Assembly: GCA_002349525.1 (NCBI GenBank)
Contig: DEDL01000002.1
Coordinates: 15,741-66,681, forward strand
Length of the DNA stretch: 50,941 nt
Direction of reading: 5' to 3'
Source of the DNA: Lachnoclostridium sp. UBA2905
Lineage (GTDB): Bacteria > Bacillota > Clostridia > Lachnospirales > Lachnospiraceae
The translations under genes and the position numbers were made by a program. This document shows positions 33,659 through 41,584 of this stretch, piece by piece. Each line of letters opens with the position of its first letter. Position 1 is the stretch's first letter. The notes under the pieces are model-generated. The model worked only from the letters and a program-made list of their open reading frames with translations, ran no database searches and was not told the origin of the DNA.

Positions 33659-34723
33659 ATGCAGATGACATTTCGCTGGTATGGTGAAGGCAATGACAGT
33701 GTTACCCTTGACCAGATTAGACAGATTCCAGGCGTAGAAGGAATAGTCTGGGCATTGCATGATAAGATGCCTGGCGAAGTCTGGGAAATAGATGAAATTG
33801 CCCAGGTAAAAAAACAGTTAGATAAGTATGGTTTCAATATGGATGTTGTAGAATCAGTTAATGTTCATGATGATATTAAGACTGCTGGTCCTAATCGTGA
33901 TCTCTACATTGAGAATTACAAACAGACACTTAGAAACCTTAAGGAATTTGGTGTAAAAGTTGTATGCTATAATTTTATGCCTGTATTTGACTGGACTAGA
34001 ACTGATTTGTTCCACCCTGTTGGAGATGGTTCAACAGCCCTGTTTTATGAAAAGGATAAAATTGTGGATGATCCTGAAGAAATGGCAGCATATATTCTGA
34101 AAAACTGCGAAGGATATACAATGCCCGGCTGGGAGCCTGAAAGAATGGCTAAGCTTAAGGAATTATTTGCAATGTATAAGGATGTAACCAAGGAAAAGCT
34201 CTGGGAGAATCTTAAGTATTTTCTTGAGGCTCTTATGCCTGTATGTCATGAATGTGATATTAAAATGGCAATTCATTCGGATGATCCACCATGGGATATT
34301 TTTGGCCTTCCTCGTCTTATTGTTGACGAAGAATCAGTTGATCATTTTGTAAAGCTTGTTGATGATCCATATAACTGTCTTACATTATGTTCGGGTTCAC
34401 TTGGTTCAAATCCTAAAAATAATGTTGCTGATATTGTAAGAAAACATTGTGACCGTATTGCATTTGCCCATGTTCGTAATGTTAAACATTTTGATAATGG
34501 TGATTTCAGTGAAGCTTCGCATAGAGATTGTGACGGAAGCATTGGAATTCTTGATATTATGAAGGCTTATCACGACTGTGGATTTGATGGTTATATGAGA
34601 CCGGACCACGGAAGACATATCTGGGGTGAAAAGTGCAGACCGGGTTATGGATTATATGACAGAGCTCTTGGAATTATGTATCTGCTTGGATGCTGGGATT
34701 CACTTGAGAAGTTTGATAAGTAA
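33659..34723 (+). CDS. uxuA: Mannonate dehydratase
   Basis: A 354-residue enzyme that dehydrates D-mannonate to 2-keto-3-deoxygluconate in glucuronate breakdown. The family N-terminus MTFRWYGEGNDSVTLDQIRQIPGV (landmarks FRWYGEGND, IRQIPGVEGI) is clear. Metal and active-site residues lie in MAIHSDDPPW, LTLCSGSLGS, FAHVRN and MRPDHGR. It needs Mn2+ or Fe2+. ATG 33659 follows AAGGAGGA. uxaC and uxuB are not in the window. Glucuronate from xylan cut by the GH30 enzymes would enter through it, which explains its place beside the xylanase genes. Confidence 0.96.
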   Translation: MQMTFRWYGEGNDSVTLDQIRQIPGVEGIVWALHDKMPGEVWEIDEIAQVKKQLDKYGFNMDVVESVNVHDDIKTAGPNRDLYIENYKQTLRNLKEFGVKVVCYNFMPVFDWTRTDLFHPVGDGSTALFYEKDKIVDDPEEMAAYILKNCEGYTMPGWEPERMAKLKELFAMYKDVTKEKLWENLKYFLEALMPVCHECDIKMAIHSDDPPWDIFGLPRLIVDEESVDHFVKLVDDPYNCLTLCSGSLGSNPKNNVADIVRKHCDRIAFAHVRNVKHFDNGDFSEASHRDCDGSIGILDIMKAYHDCGFDGYMRPDHGRHIWGEKCRPGYGLYDRALGIMYLLGCWDSLEKFDK

Positions 34724-34740
34724 TAAAGATTGATGTTATG

Positions 34741-34788
34741 CAAAAGTAATCGTCAGCCAGATATGGAATAGCGATTACTTTTGTTTTG
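34741..34788 (+). terminator. Terminator after uxuA
   Basis: CAAAAGTAATCG (34741-34752) is perfectly complementary to CGATTACTTTTG (34772-34783), with TTTTGG following. Stem 12 bp, loop 19. Confidence 0.85.
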
Positions 34789-34915
34789 GTAAAATGATTT
34801 ATTTGAACTTATTTGGTATCTTATTTCCTTTACTTTTAATAAGTGATATGATAATATCTCATAGTACAATATTATTGTTAAATAGCTGATGAATTACCTG
34901 ATTAAAATTTTATTT

Positions 34916-34988
34916 GCACCTGTAGCTCAGTGGATAGAGCAGTGGTTTCCGGAACCACGTGGCGGGGGTTCGATTCCCTTCAGGTGTA
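34916..34988 (+). tRNA. tRNA-Arg (anticodon CCG)
   Basis: A 73-base cloverleaf. The acceptor GCACCTG pairs with CAGGTGT (first pair a G-U wobble), discriminator A. D arm GCTC/GAGC, anticodon stem GTGGT/ACCAC with loop TTCCGGA and anticodon CCG at 34949-34951, five-base variable loop, and T arm GGGGG/CCCTT with two G-U pairs around TTCGATT. CCA is not encoded. It reads the CGG codon. It stands alone between the uxuA terminator and the heptad-repeat gene. Confidence 0.95.
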
Positions 34989-35080
34989 TTTGTACATTGT
35001 ATGAGTAAGGATTCATGCGTACTGCAAGTAGCATTGATTAGAATAATGCTTGAATATTTTATATTTAATGGAGATACATT

Positions 35081-36040
35081 ATGAGTTTTAGACGAAGAAG
35101 AAAAAAAATATTAATAGGATTTACAACATTTGTTTTGGCTGTTGGATTTTTTGGAATGCTTGCACTTCCACATAAGGGAGCGCTTATAGGTAGAGATGCT
35201 ATTGATGCAAGCAGCAACGAAGATATTAGTCTTAAGGGTAAGGTACATGACAAGTTAGTTGATTCGAGTCGTAAATTTAAATTTAAGGGAACCAAGCTTT
35301 TGAAGAAGAATGCATATCCAGAGGTTAATGAACTTGTTAAGAATTATTATGCTGCTATGATTTCATTTGACATGGATAGGATAGAAAATCTTGTCAGTGA
35401 TATATCAAATGTTGATCAGAACCTTATAAGGGCCAAGCTTCAGTACATGGAAAATATTGAAAATATCATATGCTATACAATAGATGGTGACATAGAGGGA
35501 ACATATAGGGCATATGTTTACTATGACCTGAAGATAAGAGGCATTGATACACTTGCTCCTGCACTTTCTGCCATGTATATAACAATGGGTTCAGGTGGTA
35601 ATTATGTTATATATCTTGGAGAACTTGATAGTGATACACAGGATTTTATAAGCAAGGCTGATACAAGTCAGGATGTTAAGCTTTTATCTTCTCTTGTAAG
35701 CGACCGTTTGAGTAATGTTGTTAATAGTGATGCAAACATGAAAACCTTTTATGATATGATGAATGCAGCGGTTAATTCATCTGAATCAACACCAACAGAA
35801 GCTCCTGATGCTCAAGTACAGGATCCAAATGCCCAGGTAGAAGATCCTAATGCTCAGGTACAGGATCCAAACGCCCAGGTAGCAGATCCTAATGCTCAGG
35901 TACAGGATCCAAACGCCCAGGTGGCAGATCCTAATGCTCAGGTACAGGATCCAAACGCCCAGGTGGCAGACCCTAATGCTCAGGTACAGGATCCAAATGC
36001 CCAGGTAGCAGATCCTAATACAGGTGTAGTTACCCAATAA
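35081..36040 (+). CDS. Membrane-anchored protein with C-terminal AQVxDPN heptads
   Basis: A 319-residue protein. A basic start (SFRRRRKK) and one membrane helix (about 9-28) point the rest outside the cell. Residues 75-190 look like an NTF2-like alpha+beta fold (VNELVKNYYAAMISFD, TYRAYVYYDLKIRG, WITH strands MYITMGSGG and YVIYLGEL); this is inferred from pattern. The tail (244-313) is ten perfect or near-perfect heptads AQVxDPN, with x alternating Q and A (E once), ending NTGVVTQ. No sorting signal is present. I do not recognise the function. A Pro/Asp tail of this kind could span or bind the cell wall. GGAG precedes the ATG. Confidence 0.75.
   Translation: MSFRRRRKKILIGFTTFVLAVGFFGMLALPHKGALIGRDAIDASSNEDISLKGKVHDKLVDSSRKFKFKGTKLLKKNAYPEVNELVKNYYAAMISFDMDRIENLVSDISNVDQNLIRAKLQYMENIENIICYTIDGDIEGTYRAYVYYDLKIRGIDTLAPALSAMYITMGSGGNYVIYLGELDSDTQDFISKADTSQDVKLLSSLVSDRLSNVVNSDANMKTFYDMMNAAVNSSESTPTEAPDAQVQDPNAQVEDPNAQVQDPNAQVADPNAQVQDPNAQVADPNAQVQDPNAQVADPNAQVQDPNAQVADPNTGVVTQ
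35810..36019 (+). repeat. Minisatellite: ten 21-bp units, in five 42-bp pairs
   Basis: 210 bases encode the AQVxDPN tail in frame. Units alternate: odd ones read GCTCAGGTACAGGATCC..., even ones GCCCAGGTAGCAGATCC.... The true unit is therefore 42 bp, five times. Copies differ at only a few bases, so expansion is recent and copy number probably varies between strains. Confidence 0.95.
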
Positions 36041-36066
36041 TAATTGTTGATTAAAAGAATACCATG

Positions 36067-36097
36067 AAACGTCAGTTATTGCTGGCGTTTTCTTTTA
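36067..36097 (+). terminator. Terminator after the heptad-repeat gene
   Basis: AAACGTCAG (36067-36075) pairs with CTGGCGTTT (36082-36090), one G-U pair, loop six, followed by TTCTTTT. Confidence 0.88.
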
Positions 36098-36141
36098 CAA
36101 TAGCCATAACGAATATAATATGAAATACAGAGAGTGATTAT

Positions 36142-36846
36142 ATGACAGAAGGAATTAGAGTTAACAAATTTTTAAGTGAAGCTGGCTACTGCTCAAGACG
36201 AGAAGCTGACAGATTAATTGAAGATAGTAAGGTAACGGTAAACGGAGAGACTATATCCTGCGGAACAAGGGTTCTTCCAGGGGATTTGGTTTGCGTTGAA
36301 GGAATTACTGTGCTCAACAAAGAAAAACCTGTTGTACTTATATATAACAAACCAACCGGAGTTGTATGTTCTACAGCTGAACAGTATAATATTGTAGATT
36401 ATATTGATTATCCTGTAAGAATCTATCCTGTGGGCAGACTTGATAAGGATTCAGAGGGACTTATTCTGCTTACAAATCAGGGTGATATAATGGATGCAAT
36501 TTTAAGAGCCTCTAATTACCACGAAAAGGAATATCTTGTCAGGGTGAATAAACCTGTGACAGATGAATTTTTAGAAAAAATGAGTAGTGGAGTTCCAATT
36601 CTTGATACTGTTACAAGACCCTGTAAAATAAGAAAAACAGGAACGCATACATTTTCGATAATAATAACTCAGGGACTCAACAGACAGATACGTCGTATGT
36701 GTGAATATTTTGGCTACAGAGTTGTTAAACTTAAACGTATAAGAATAATGGATATCAAACTTAATGATCTTAAAAAGGGCCAGTACATTGAAATGAGTGA
36801 AAAAGAGATTAATGATCTTAGACACAAACTTTGCGATAACAAATAG
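36142..36846 (+). CDS. RluF-like 23S rRNA pseudouridine synthase
   Basis: A 234-residue RsuA/RluB-type enzyme. An S4 RNA-binding domain (about 3-60: RVNKFLSEAGYCSRREADRLI, given as landmarks NKFLSEAGYCS and VTVNG) precedes the catalytic domain with Asp101 in GRLDKDSEGL. The NKPTGVVCS and GLNRQIRRMCEYFGYRVVKLKR (landmark NRQIRRM) segments are typical. The lack of a long C-terminal tail and the sequence around the S4 domain resemble RluF (23S U2604), but RluB and RsuA are close relatives. The ligase gene follows after 13 bases, so the two are co-transcribed. Confidence 0.88.
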   Translation: MTEGIRVNKFLSEAGYCSRREADRLIEDSKVTVNGETISCGTRVLPGDLVCVEGITVLNKEKPVVLIYNKPTGVVCSTAEQYNIVDYIDYPVRIYPVGRLDKDSEGLILLTNQGDIMDAILRASNYHEKEYLVRVNKPVTDEFLEKMSSGVPILDTVTRPCKIRKTGTHTFSIIITQGLNRQIRRMCEYFGYRVVKLKRIRIMDIKLNDLKKGQYIEMSEKEINDLRHKLCDNK

Positions 36847-36859
36847 GAGGTAAGACATT

Positions 36860-38818
36860 ATGGCATCTTCAACAGAAAGAATGAAGGAGCTTGTTGATAT
36901 ACTTAATAATGCTTCAAAGGTTTATTATCAGGGAAAAGATGAGATAATGAGTAACCTTGAATATGACAGTTTGTATGATGAACTTCTTGATCTTGAAAAA
37001 AGCACTGGAGTGACCTTATCAAACAGCCCTACAGTAAATGTCGGATATGAGGTTGTAAGTGAGCTTCCAAAGGAAAGGCACCTTCATCCTGTTCTGTCAC
37101 TTGATAAGACCAAGGATGTGTCTGAACTTGAAAACTGGCTTCATAACAGAGAGGGAGTTCTCTCCTGGAAACTTGATGGTCTTACAGTTGTTCTCACATA
37201 TGAACAGGGAGAACTTGTAAAGGCTGTAACAAGAGGTAATGGAGAGATTGGAGAAGTAATTACTGCCAATGCCAAAACATTTGTTAATATACCTCTTTCA
37301 ATTCCATACAAGGAAAAGTTGGTTATAAGAGGCGAGGCCCTTATAAAATACAGCGATTTTGAAAAGATAAATGATACTATTGTTAATCCTGATGACAAAT
37401 ATAAAAATCCACGCAATCTCTGTAGTGGTTCAGTAAGACAGTTAAACAGTGAGATTACGGCAAAACGTCATGTTTATTTTATTGCTTATAGTATATTAGA
37501 GTCTGGCGAATCATTTATGCTTAATAGTGAAATTCTTGTGTGGCTTAAAAACCAGGGATTTGATGTTGTAGGACATGATATTGTAAACAGTGATACAATT
37601 GCAGATGTGGTTCATGAGTATTCTGTAAAAATTGCATCAAATGATTTTCCGTCTGATGGACTTGTACTTGAATATAATGATATTGCATATGGACAGTCCC
37701 TTGGAAGAACAGCAAAGTTTCCACGTCATTCAATTGCATTTAAATGGGCTGATGAAGTGGCTACTACGACTTTAACTGATGTTTTCTGGAGTGCTTCAAG
37801 AACAGGACTTATTAATCCTGTAGCAATTTTTGAACCTGTGGAGCTTGAAGGAACTACGGTGTCAAGAGCGAGTGTTCATAATGTAAGTATTGTAAAGGAG
37901 CTTGAGCTTGGTATTGGAGACAGAATTAATGTCTATAAAGCCAATATGATTATACCTCAGATTGCCGAAAATCTTACAAAAAGCGGCAGTCTTATAATTC
38001 CTGAAACATGTCCTGTATGTGGTGAGAAAACAGTTATCAAAGAAGAAAATGGTGTTAAGACACTTTTTTGTCCAAATGATGGATGCCTTGCTAAGCAAAT
38101 AAAATCATTTACTCATTTTGTGGGTAGGCAAGCAATGAATATAGATGGTCTTTCAGAGGCAACAATTGAAAAGTTTATTGCCTGCAGTTTTATTAAGGAT
38201 TTTGATGATATATATCACATAGACAGACATGAAGAGGCAATTGTATCAATGCCGGGCTTTGGCCGGAAATCATTTGATAACCTTATAACTTCAGTTAATA
38301 ATTCACGAAAGGTCAATCTGGCTAATTTTATATACAGTCTTGGAATAATAGGAATCGGACTTGCCAATGCTAAGGTTATATGCAAATATTTTAATTATAA
38401 TCTTGATGATTTAATGAAGGCTTCACAGGATGTGCTTGTAGCAATTGATGGTATAGGTGAAGTTCTTGCAGAAGAATGGGTTTCTTATATGTCTGACGAA
38501 AAAAATATCAGCCTTATAAATAAACTGAAAAATGAGCTGACATTTGAAAAGCCGGAGGAAAACACAACAAAGCAAAGTCTTTCAGGTATAAATGTGGTTA
38601 TTACCGGTAGTCTTGAGCATTTTTCTTCAAGAACCATACTTAAAAATATTATAGAAAATATGGGTGGTAAGGTAACCGGCAGTGTAACAGGCAAAACCAA
38701 TTACCTTATTAACAATGACGTTTCATCCGGTTCATCCAAGAATAAAAAAGCAAAAGAGCTTGGTGTAACTATAGTATCGGAAAATGATTTTATTGATAAA
38801 TTTCAGATTGATTATTAA
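36860..38818 (+). CDS. ligA: NAD+-dependent DNA ligase
   Basis: A 652-residue LigA that seals nicks with NAD+. Order: NMN-binding Ia domain (YYQGKDEIMSNLEYDSLYDEL landmarks YDSLYDEL), adenylation domain with Lys104 (SWKLDGLT) and RGEAL, OB fold (about 315-390), a four-Cys zinc finger (CPVCGEK and CPNDGC, about 395-420), helix-hairpin-helix repeats (420-570) and a BRCT domain (575-645: GINVVITGSLEHFS, MGGKVTGSV). The motif KLDG replaces the more common KxDG context of EPKIDG; the lysine is kept. AGGAGG precedes the ATG by 8 bases. Confidence 0.95.
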   Translation: MASSTERMKELVDILNNASKVYYQGKDEIMSNLEYDSLYDELLDLEKSTGVTLSNSPTVNVGYEVVSELPKERHLHPVLSLDKTKDVSELENWLHNREGVLSWKLDGLTVVLTYEQGELVKAVTRGNGEIGEVITANAKTFVNIPLSIPYKEKLVIRGEALIKYSDFEKINDTIVNPDDKYKNPRNLCSGSVRQLNSEITAKRHVYFIAYSILESGESFMLNSEILVWLKNQGFDVVGHDIVNSDTIADVVHEYSVKIASNDFPSDGLVLEYNDIAYGQSLGRTAKFPRHSIAFKWADEVATTTLTDVFWSASRTGLINPVAIFEPVELEGTTVSRASVHNVSIVKELELGIGDRINVYKANMIIPQIAENLTKSGSLIIPETCPVCGEKTVIKEENGVKTLFCPNDGCLAKQIKSFTHFVGRQAMNIDGLSEATIEKFIACSFIKDFDDIYHIDRHEEAIVSMPGFGRKSFDNLITSVNNSRKVNLANFIYSLGIIGIGLANAKVICKYFNYNLDDLMKASQDVLVAIDGIGEVLAEEWVSYMSDEKNISLINKLKNELTFEKPEENTTKQSLSGINVVITGSLEHFSSRTILKNIIENMGGKVTGSVTGKTNYLINNDVSSGSSKNKKAKELGVTIVSENDFIDKFQIDY

Positions 38819-38832
38819 TTAAAAATATATTA

Positions 38833-38850
38833 TTATCAAACTTGTGATAA
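38833..38850. promoter_or_regulatory. Palindrome upstream of metA
   Basis: TTATCA-N6-TGATAA lies 33 bases before the metA start in a 64-base gap. It could be an operator. I see no clear promoter hexamers and no riboswitch here. The position is the only support. Confidence 0.3.
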
Positions 38851-38882
38851 AGGGAATATATATAGAAAAGAGAGTGGTAAAT

Positions 38883-39788
38883 ATGCCAATTAACGTACAT
38901 TCAGAACTTCCGGCAAAGAAGATTATGGAAAGTGAGAATATTTTCATGATGGATGAGAACAGGGCTTATACACAGGATATAAGACCATTAAAGATTGCAG
39001 TTCTTAATCTTATGCCATTAAAAGAAGATACAGAGGTTCAGCTTTTAAGAAGCTTGTCAAATACACCTCTTCAGGTTGAAGTTGATTTTATATCTACAGC
39101 AACCTATATCGGTAATAATACATCCAAAACACATCTTGATAAGTTTTATCTTACCTTTGATGATATAAAGGATACAAAATATGATGGACTTATTATAACA
39201 GGTGCTCCTGTTGAAGATCTTGAGTGGAATGAAGTCCTTTACTGGGACGAGCTTACAATGATTATGGAGTGGTCTAAGACTAATGTAACAAGTACACTTC
39301 ATATATGCTGGGGTGCCCAGGCAGGAATATATTATCATTTTGGAATTAACAAGCACAAGCTTCCAAAAAAACTTTCAGGAATTTATGAACATAGAATTCA
39401 TAACAGAAAGATTCCACTTGTACGTGGATTTGATGATGTATTTAAGGCACCTCATTCAAGATATACAGAGATAAGAAAAGAAGATGTGGAGAAAAATCCT
39501 GAGCTTATAATACTTGCAGAGTCTGAAGAGGCTGGTCTTTTTCTTGTTACAACACATGGTGGAAAGCAGATATTTGTATTTGGTCATCCGGAATATGACA
39601 GATTAACCCTTGATAAAGAATACAGACGTGATCTTGATAAGGGAATTACTCCTCAGATACCTTGCAATTATTATAAGGACGATAATCCTGATAATCCACC
39701 CCTTCTTACATGGCGTTCACATTCTAATGCCCTGTATACAAATTGGCTGAATTATTACGTTTATCAGGAAACACCTTATGAACTGTAA
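38883..39788 (+). CDS. metA: Homoserine O-acetyltransferase (MetA type)
   Basis: A 301-residue MetA that acylates homoserine in methionine synthesis. The catalytic Cys142 (HICWGAQAG), His235 and Glu237 (FGHPEYD) sit at exactly the family positions. Residue 111, in GAPVE, is Glu; established work shows Glu here selects acetyl-CoA and Gly selects succinyl-CoA. So O-acetylhomoserine is expected, the substrate of the metY product. ATG 38883 is chosen; an upstream frame adds 13 residues not found in the family. The RBS (GAGAGTGG) is weaker than most here. Confidence 0.95.
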   Translation: MPINVHSELPAKKIMESENIFMMDENRAYTQDIRPLKIAVLNLMPLKEDTEVQLLRSLSNTPLQVEVDFISTATYIGNNTSKTHLDKFYLTFDDIKDTKYDGLIITGAPVEDLEWNEVLYWDELTMIMEWSKTNVTSTLHICWGAQAGIYYHFGINKHKLPKKLSGIYEHRIHNRKIPLVRGFDDVFKAPHSRYTEIRKEDVEKNPELIILAESEEAGLFLVTTHGGKQIFVFGHPEYDRLTLDKEYRRDLDKGITPQIPCNYYKDDNPDNPPLLTWRSHSNALYTNWLNYYVYQETPYEL

Positions 39789-39898
39789 TATGATTCCATA
39801 TAATATATAAGCAACGACCTGTCCGGAATAGGATTTATTCTACTGGCGCATAATATTAATCATAATGGCATTTGCCTCTTTGAAAGGATTGATGTAAT

Positions 39899-40573
39899 AT
39901 GGCAGAACAGTGTGAAATGGATTCTATCAACAAATACGGACAGGTTTTATTATCTAATAACAAGGATGGTTATAATATAAAGGTTATAACAATAATAGGA
40001 GAAATTGAAGGACACGAAGCATCAGGTGGCAATACAAAGTCTACAAAATACGAACACCTTCTTCCCCTGCTTATTGCTGCATCAGACAACAAAAATATAG
40101 ATGGAATACTATATATTATGAATACTGTGGGGGGAGACGTATCATGTGGACTTGCAATAGCTGAAATGATTGCTTCTATTGATAAACCCAATGTATCACT
40201 TGTTATTGGTGACAGTCATTCTATTGGCATTCCATTAGCTGTTGCCTCTAAATATTCTTATATTGTTCCTTCCGGAACCATGATAGTACATCCGGTAAGG
40301 TTATCCGGCACAATTATCGGTGCTCAGCCCACATATGATTATTTTAAAATGATAGAAGACAGAATCGCATCATTTGTGGCAGCACATTCTGACACGGATA
40401 AGGAATCATTTGCAAAAATGATGGTCGAGAAGGGTGTTCTTGCAAAAGACCTTGGAACAGTTCTGGTGGGATATGATGCAGTAAAATGCGGTCTTATAAA
40501 TGAGGTTGGCGGCTTAAATGACGCAATGAATAAACTGAAGAAAATGATTGCTGCATCAAAAATTGATGGTTAG
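39899..40573 (+). CDS. ClpP-like serine protease, TepA type
   Basis: A 224-residue ClpP-fold protein of the cytoplasm, without a signal peptide. The nucleophile Ser is in GDSHSIGIPLA and the His in MIVHPVR, preceded by the ClpP-like MNTVGGDVSCGLAIAEMI. The position shortly before ftsK/spoIIIE is the same as that of tepA (ymfB) in Bacillus subtilis, first linked to protein export. AAAGGA lies upstream of the ATG. The substrate is unknown and the export role is taken from the named homologue only. Confidence 0.8.
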   Translation: MAEQCEMDSINKYGQVLLSNNKDGYNIKVITIIGEIEGHEASGGNTKSTKYEHLLPLLIAASDNKNIDGILYIMNTVGGDVSCGLAIAEMIASIDKPNVSLVIGDSHSIGIPLAVASKYSYIVPSGTMIVHPVRLSGTIIGAQPTYDYFKMIEDRIASFVAAHSDTDKESFAKMMVEKGVLAKDLGTVLVGYDAVKCGLINEVGGLNDAMNKLKKMIAASKIDG

Positions 40574-40595
40574 AAGAAAGAAATCGCACTTATGT

Positions 40596-40624
40596 TTGCA
40601 TTATTATGGCAAAAAGGGTATAAT
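40596..40624 (+). promoter_or_regulatory. Promoter of the uppP-ftsK unit
   Basis: TTGCAT (40596-40601) and TATAAT (40619-40624) are 17 bp apart, 70 bases before uppP. Confidence 0.65.
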
Positions 40625-40693
40625 CAGTAAAGGTAAAGTCATACATTAAAATACATTTGAAGAAGTTAAGCAGAATAATTGAGAGGGAGTATT

Positions 40694-41569
40694 ATGACAT
40701 TATTAAACAGTATTTTACTTGGAATAATTCAGGGACTTGCAGAGTTTCTTCCAATCAGCAGTTCCGGACATCTTGCACTTTTTGAAGAAATATTTGGAAT
40801 TAATGAAGCAGGAATGGTTTTCGATGTTATGCTGCATCTTGGAACACTGGTTGCCATATTTGTTGCTTTTTGGAAGGATATTAAGAAGCTTTTTATTGAA
40901 GGAATACATATTATAGTATCTCTGTTTTTGAATCTGATTACTTTTTTTATGAATCTGGCAAAAAAAGGCAACGAAAAAAAAGAGTACCAAACAGTAATTG
41001 AAACAGCATATACTAAGTTTGTTATTCTTATTATAGTATCAACTATACCAACAGGAATACTTGGAGTTCTACTTAAGGATGTTGTGGAAAAGGTTTCATC
41101 ATCACTTATTGTAGTTGGCATATGTTTTATCGTAACAGCAGTTCTACTTATGATATCAGATAATGCAAACTCTGGAAGAAAGCGTGTTAAAAGCGCAACA
41201 TATTCTGATGCTGCAATAATAGGCCTTGTTCAGGGCCTTGCAACCTTACCTGGAATTTCAAGATCCGGAAGTACAATTACAGCGTGTCAGTTATGCGGAT
41301 TTGACAAACGTTTTGCAGTGAAATATTCATTTATAATGTCAATTCCGGCTGTATTAGGAGCAGTGATTCTTGAACTGAAGGATTTTGCCGGATTGGATAT
41401 TACAGGTGGTGAGCTGGTTAACTATGGAATAGGAACTCTCGTTGCAGCCATTGTAGGTTACATCTGTATTAAGACAATGCTCGTACTTATTCGTGGACGC
41501 AGATTTAAGTATTTTTCATATTATCTTTTTGCCGTAGGTGCATTTTCAATTATATGGTATCTTGTTTAG
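40694..41569 (+). CDS. uppP: Undecaprenyl-diphosphate phosphatase
   Basis: A 291-residue membrane phosphatase that recycles the lipid carrier of wall synthesis and gives bacitracin tolerance. The conserved LPISSSGHL (about 20-28) and PGISRSGST (about 187-195) motifs are present, with about seven membrane helices. A charged loop near 88-103 (KKGNEKKEYQ) separates the helices after the first third. ATG 40694 follows GAGGGAG; an in-frame TTG 15 bases earlier overlaps it. ftsK begins 15 bases after the stop. Confidence 0.95.
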   Translation: MTLLNSILLGIIQGLAEFLPISSSGHLALFEEIFGINEAGMVFDVMLHLGTLVAIFVAFWKDIKKLFIEGIHIIVSLFLNLITFFMNLAKKGNEKKEYQTVIETAYTKFVILIIVSTIPTGILGVLLKDVVEKVSSSLIVVGICFIVTAVLLMISDNANSGRKRVKSATYSDAAIIGLVQGLATLPGISRSGSTITACQLCGFDKRFAVKYSFIMSIPAVLGAVILELKDFAGLDITGGELVNYGIGTLVAAIVGYICIKTMLVLIRGRRFKYFSYYLFAVGAFSIIWYLV

Positions 41570-41584
41570 GAGGATTTAGGACGG

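Noticed and set aside
35810..36019. Array of short direct repeats that might be a CRISPR
   Set aside because: Units are contiguous 21/42-bp copies without spacers and translate in frame as AQVxDPN heptads; no cas genes are present.
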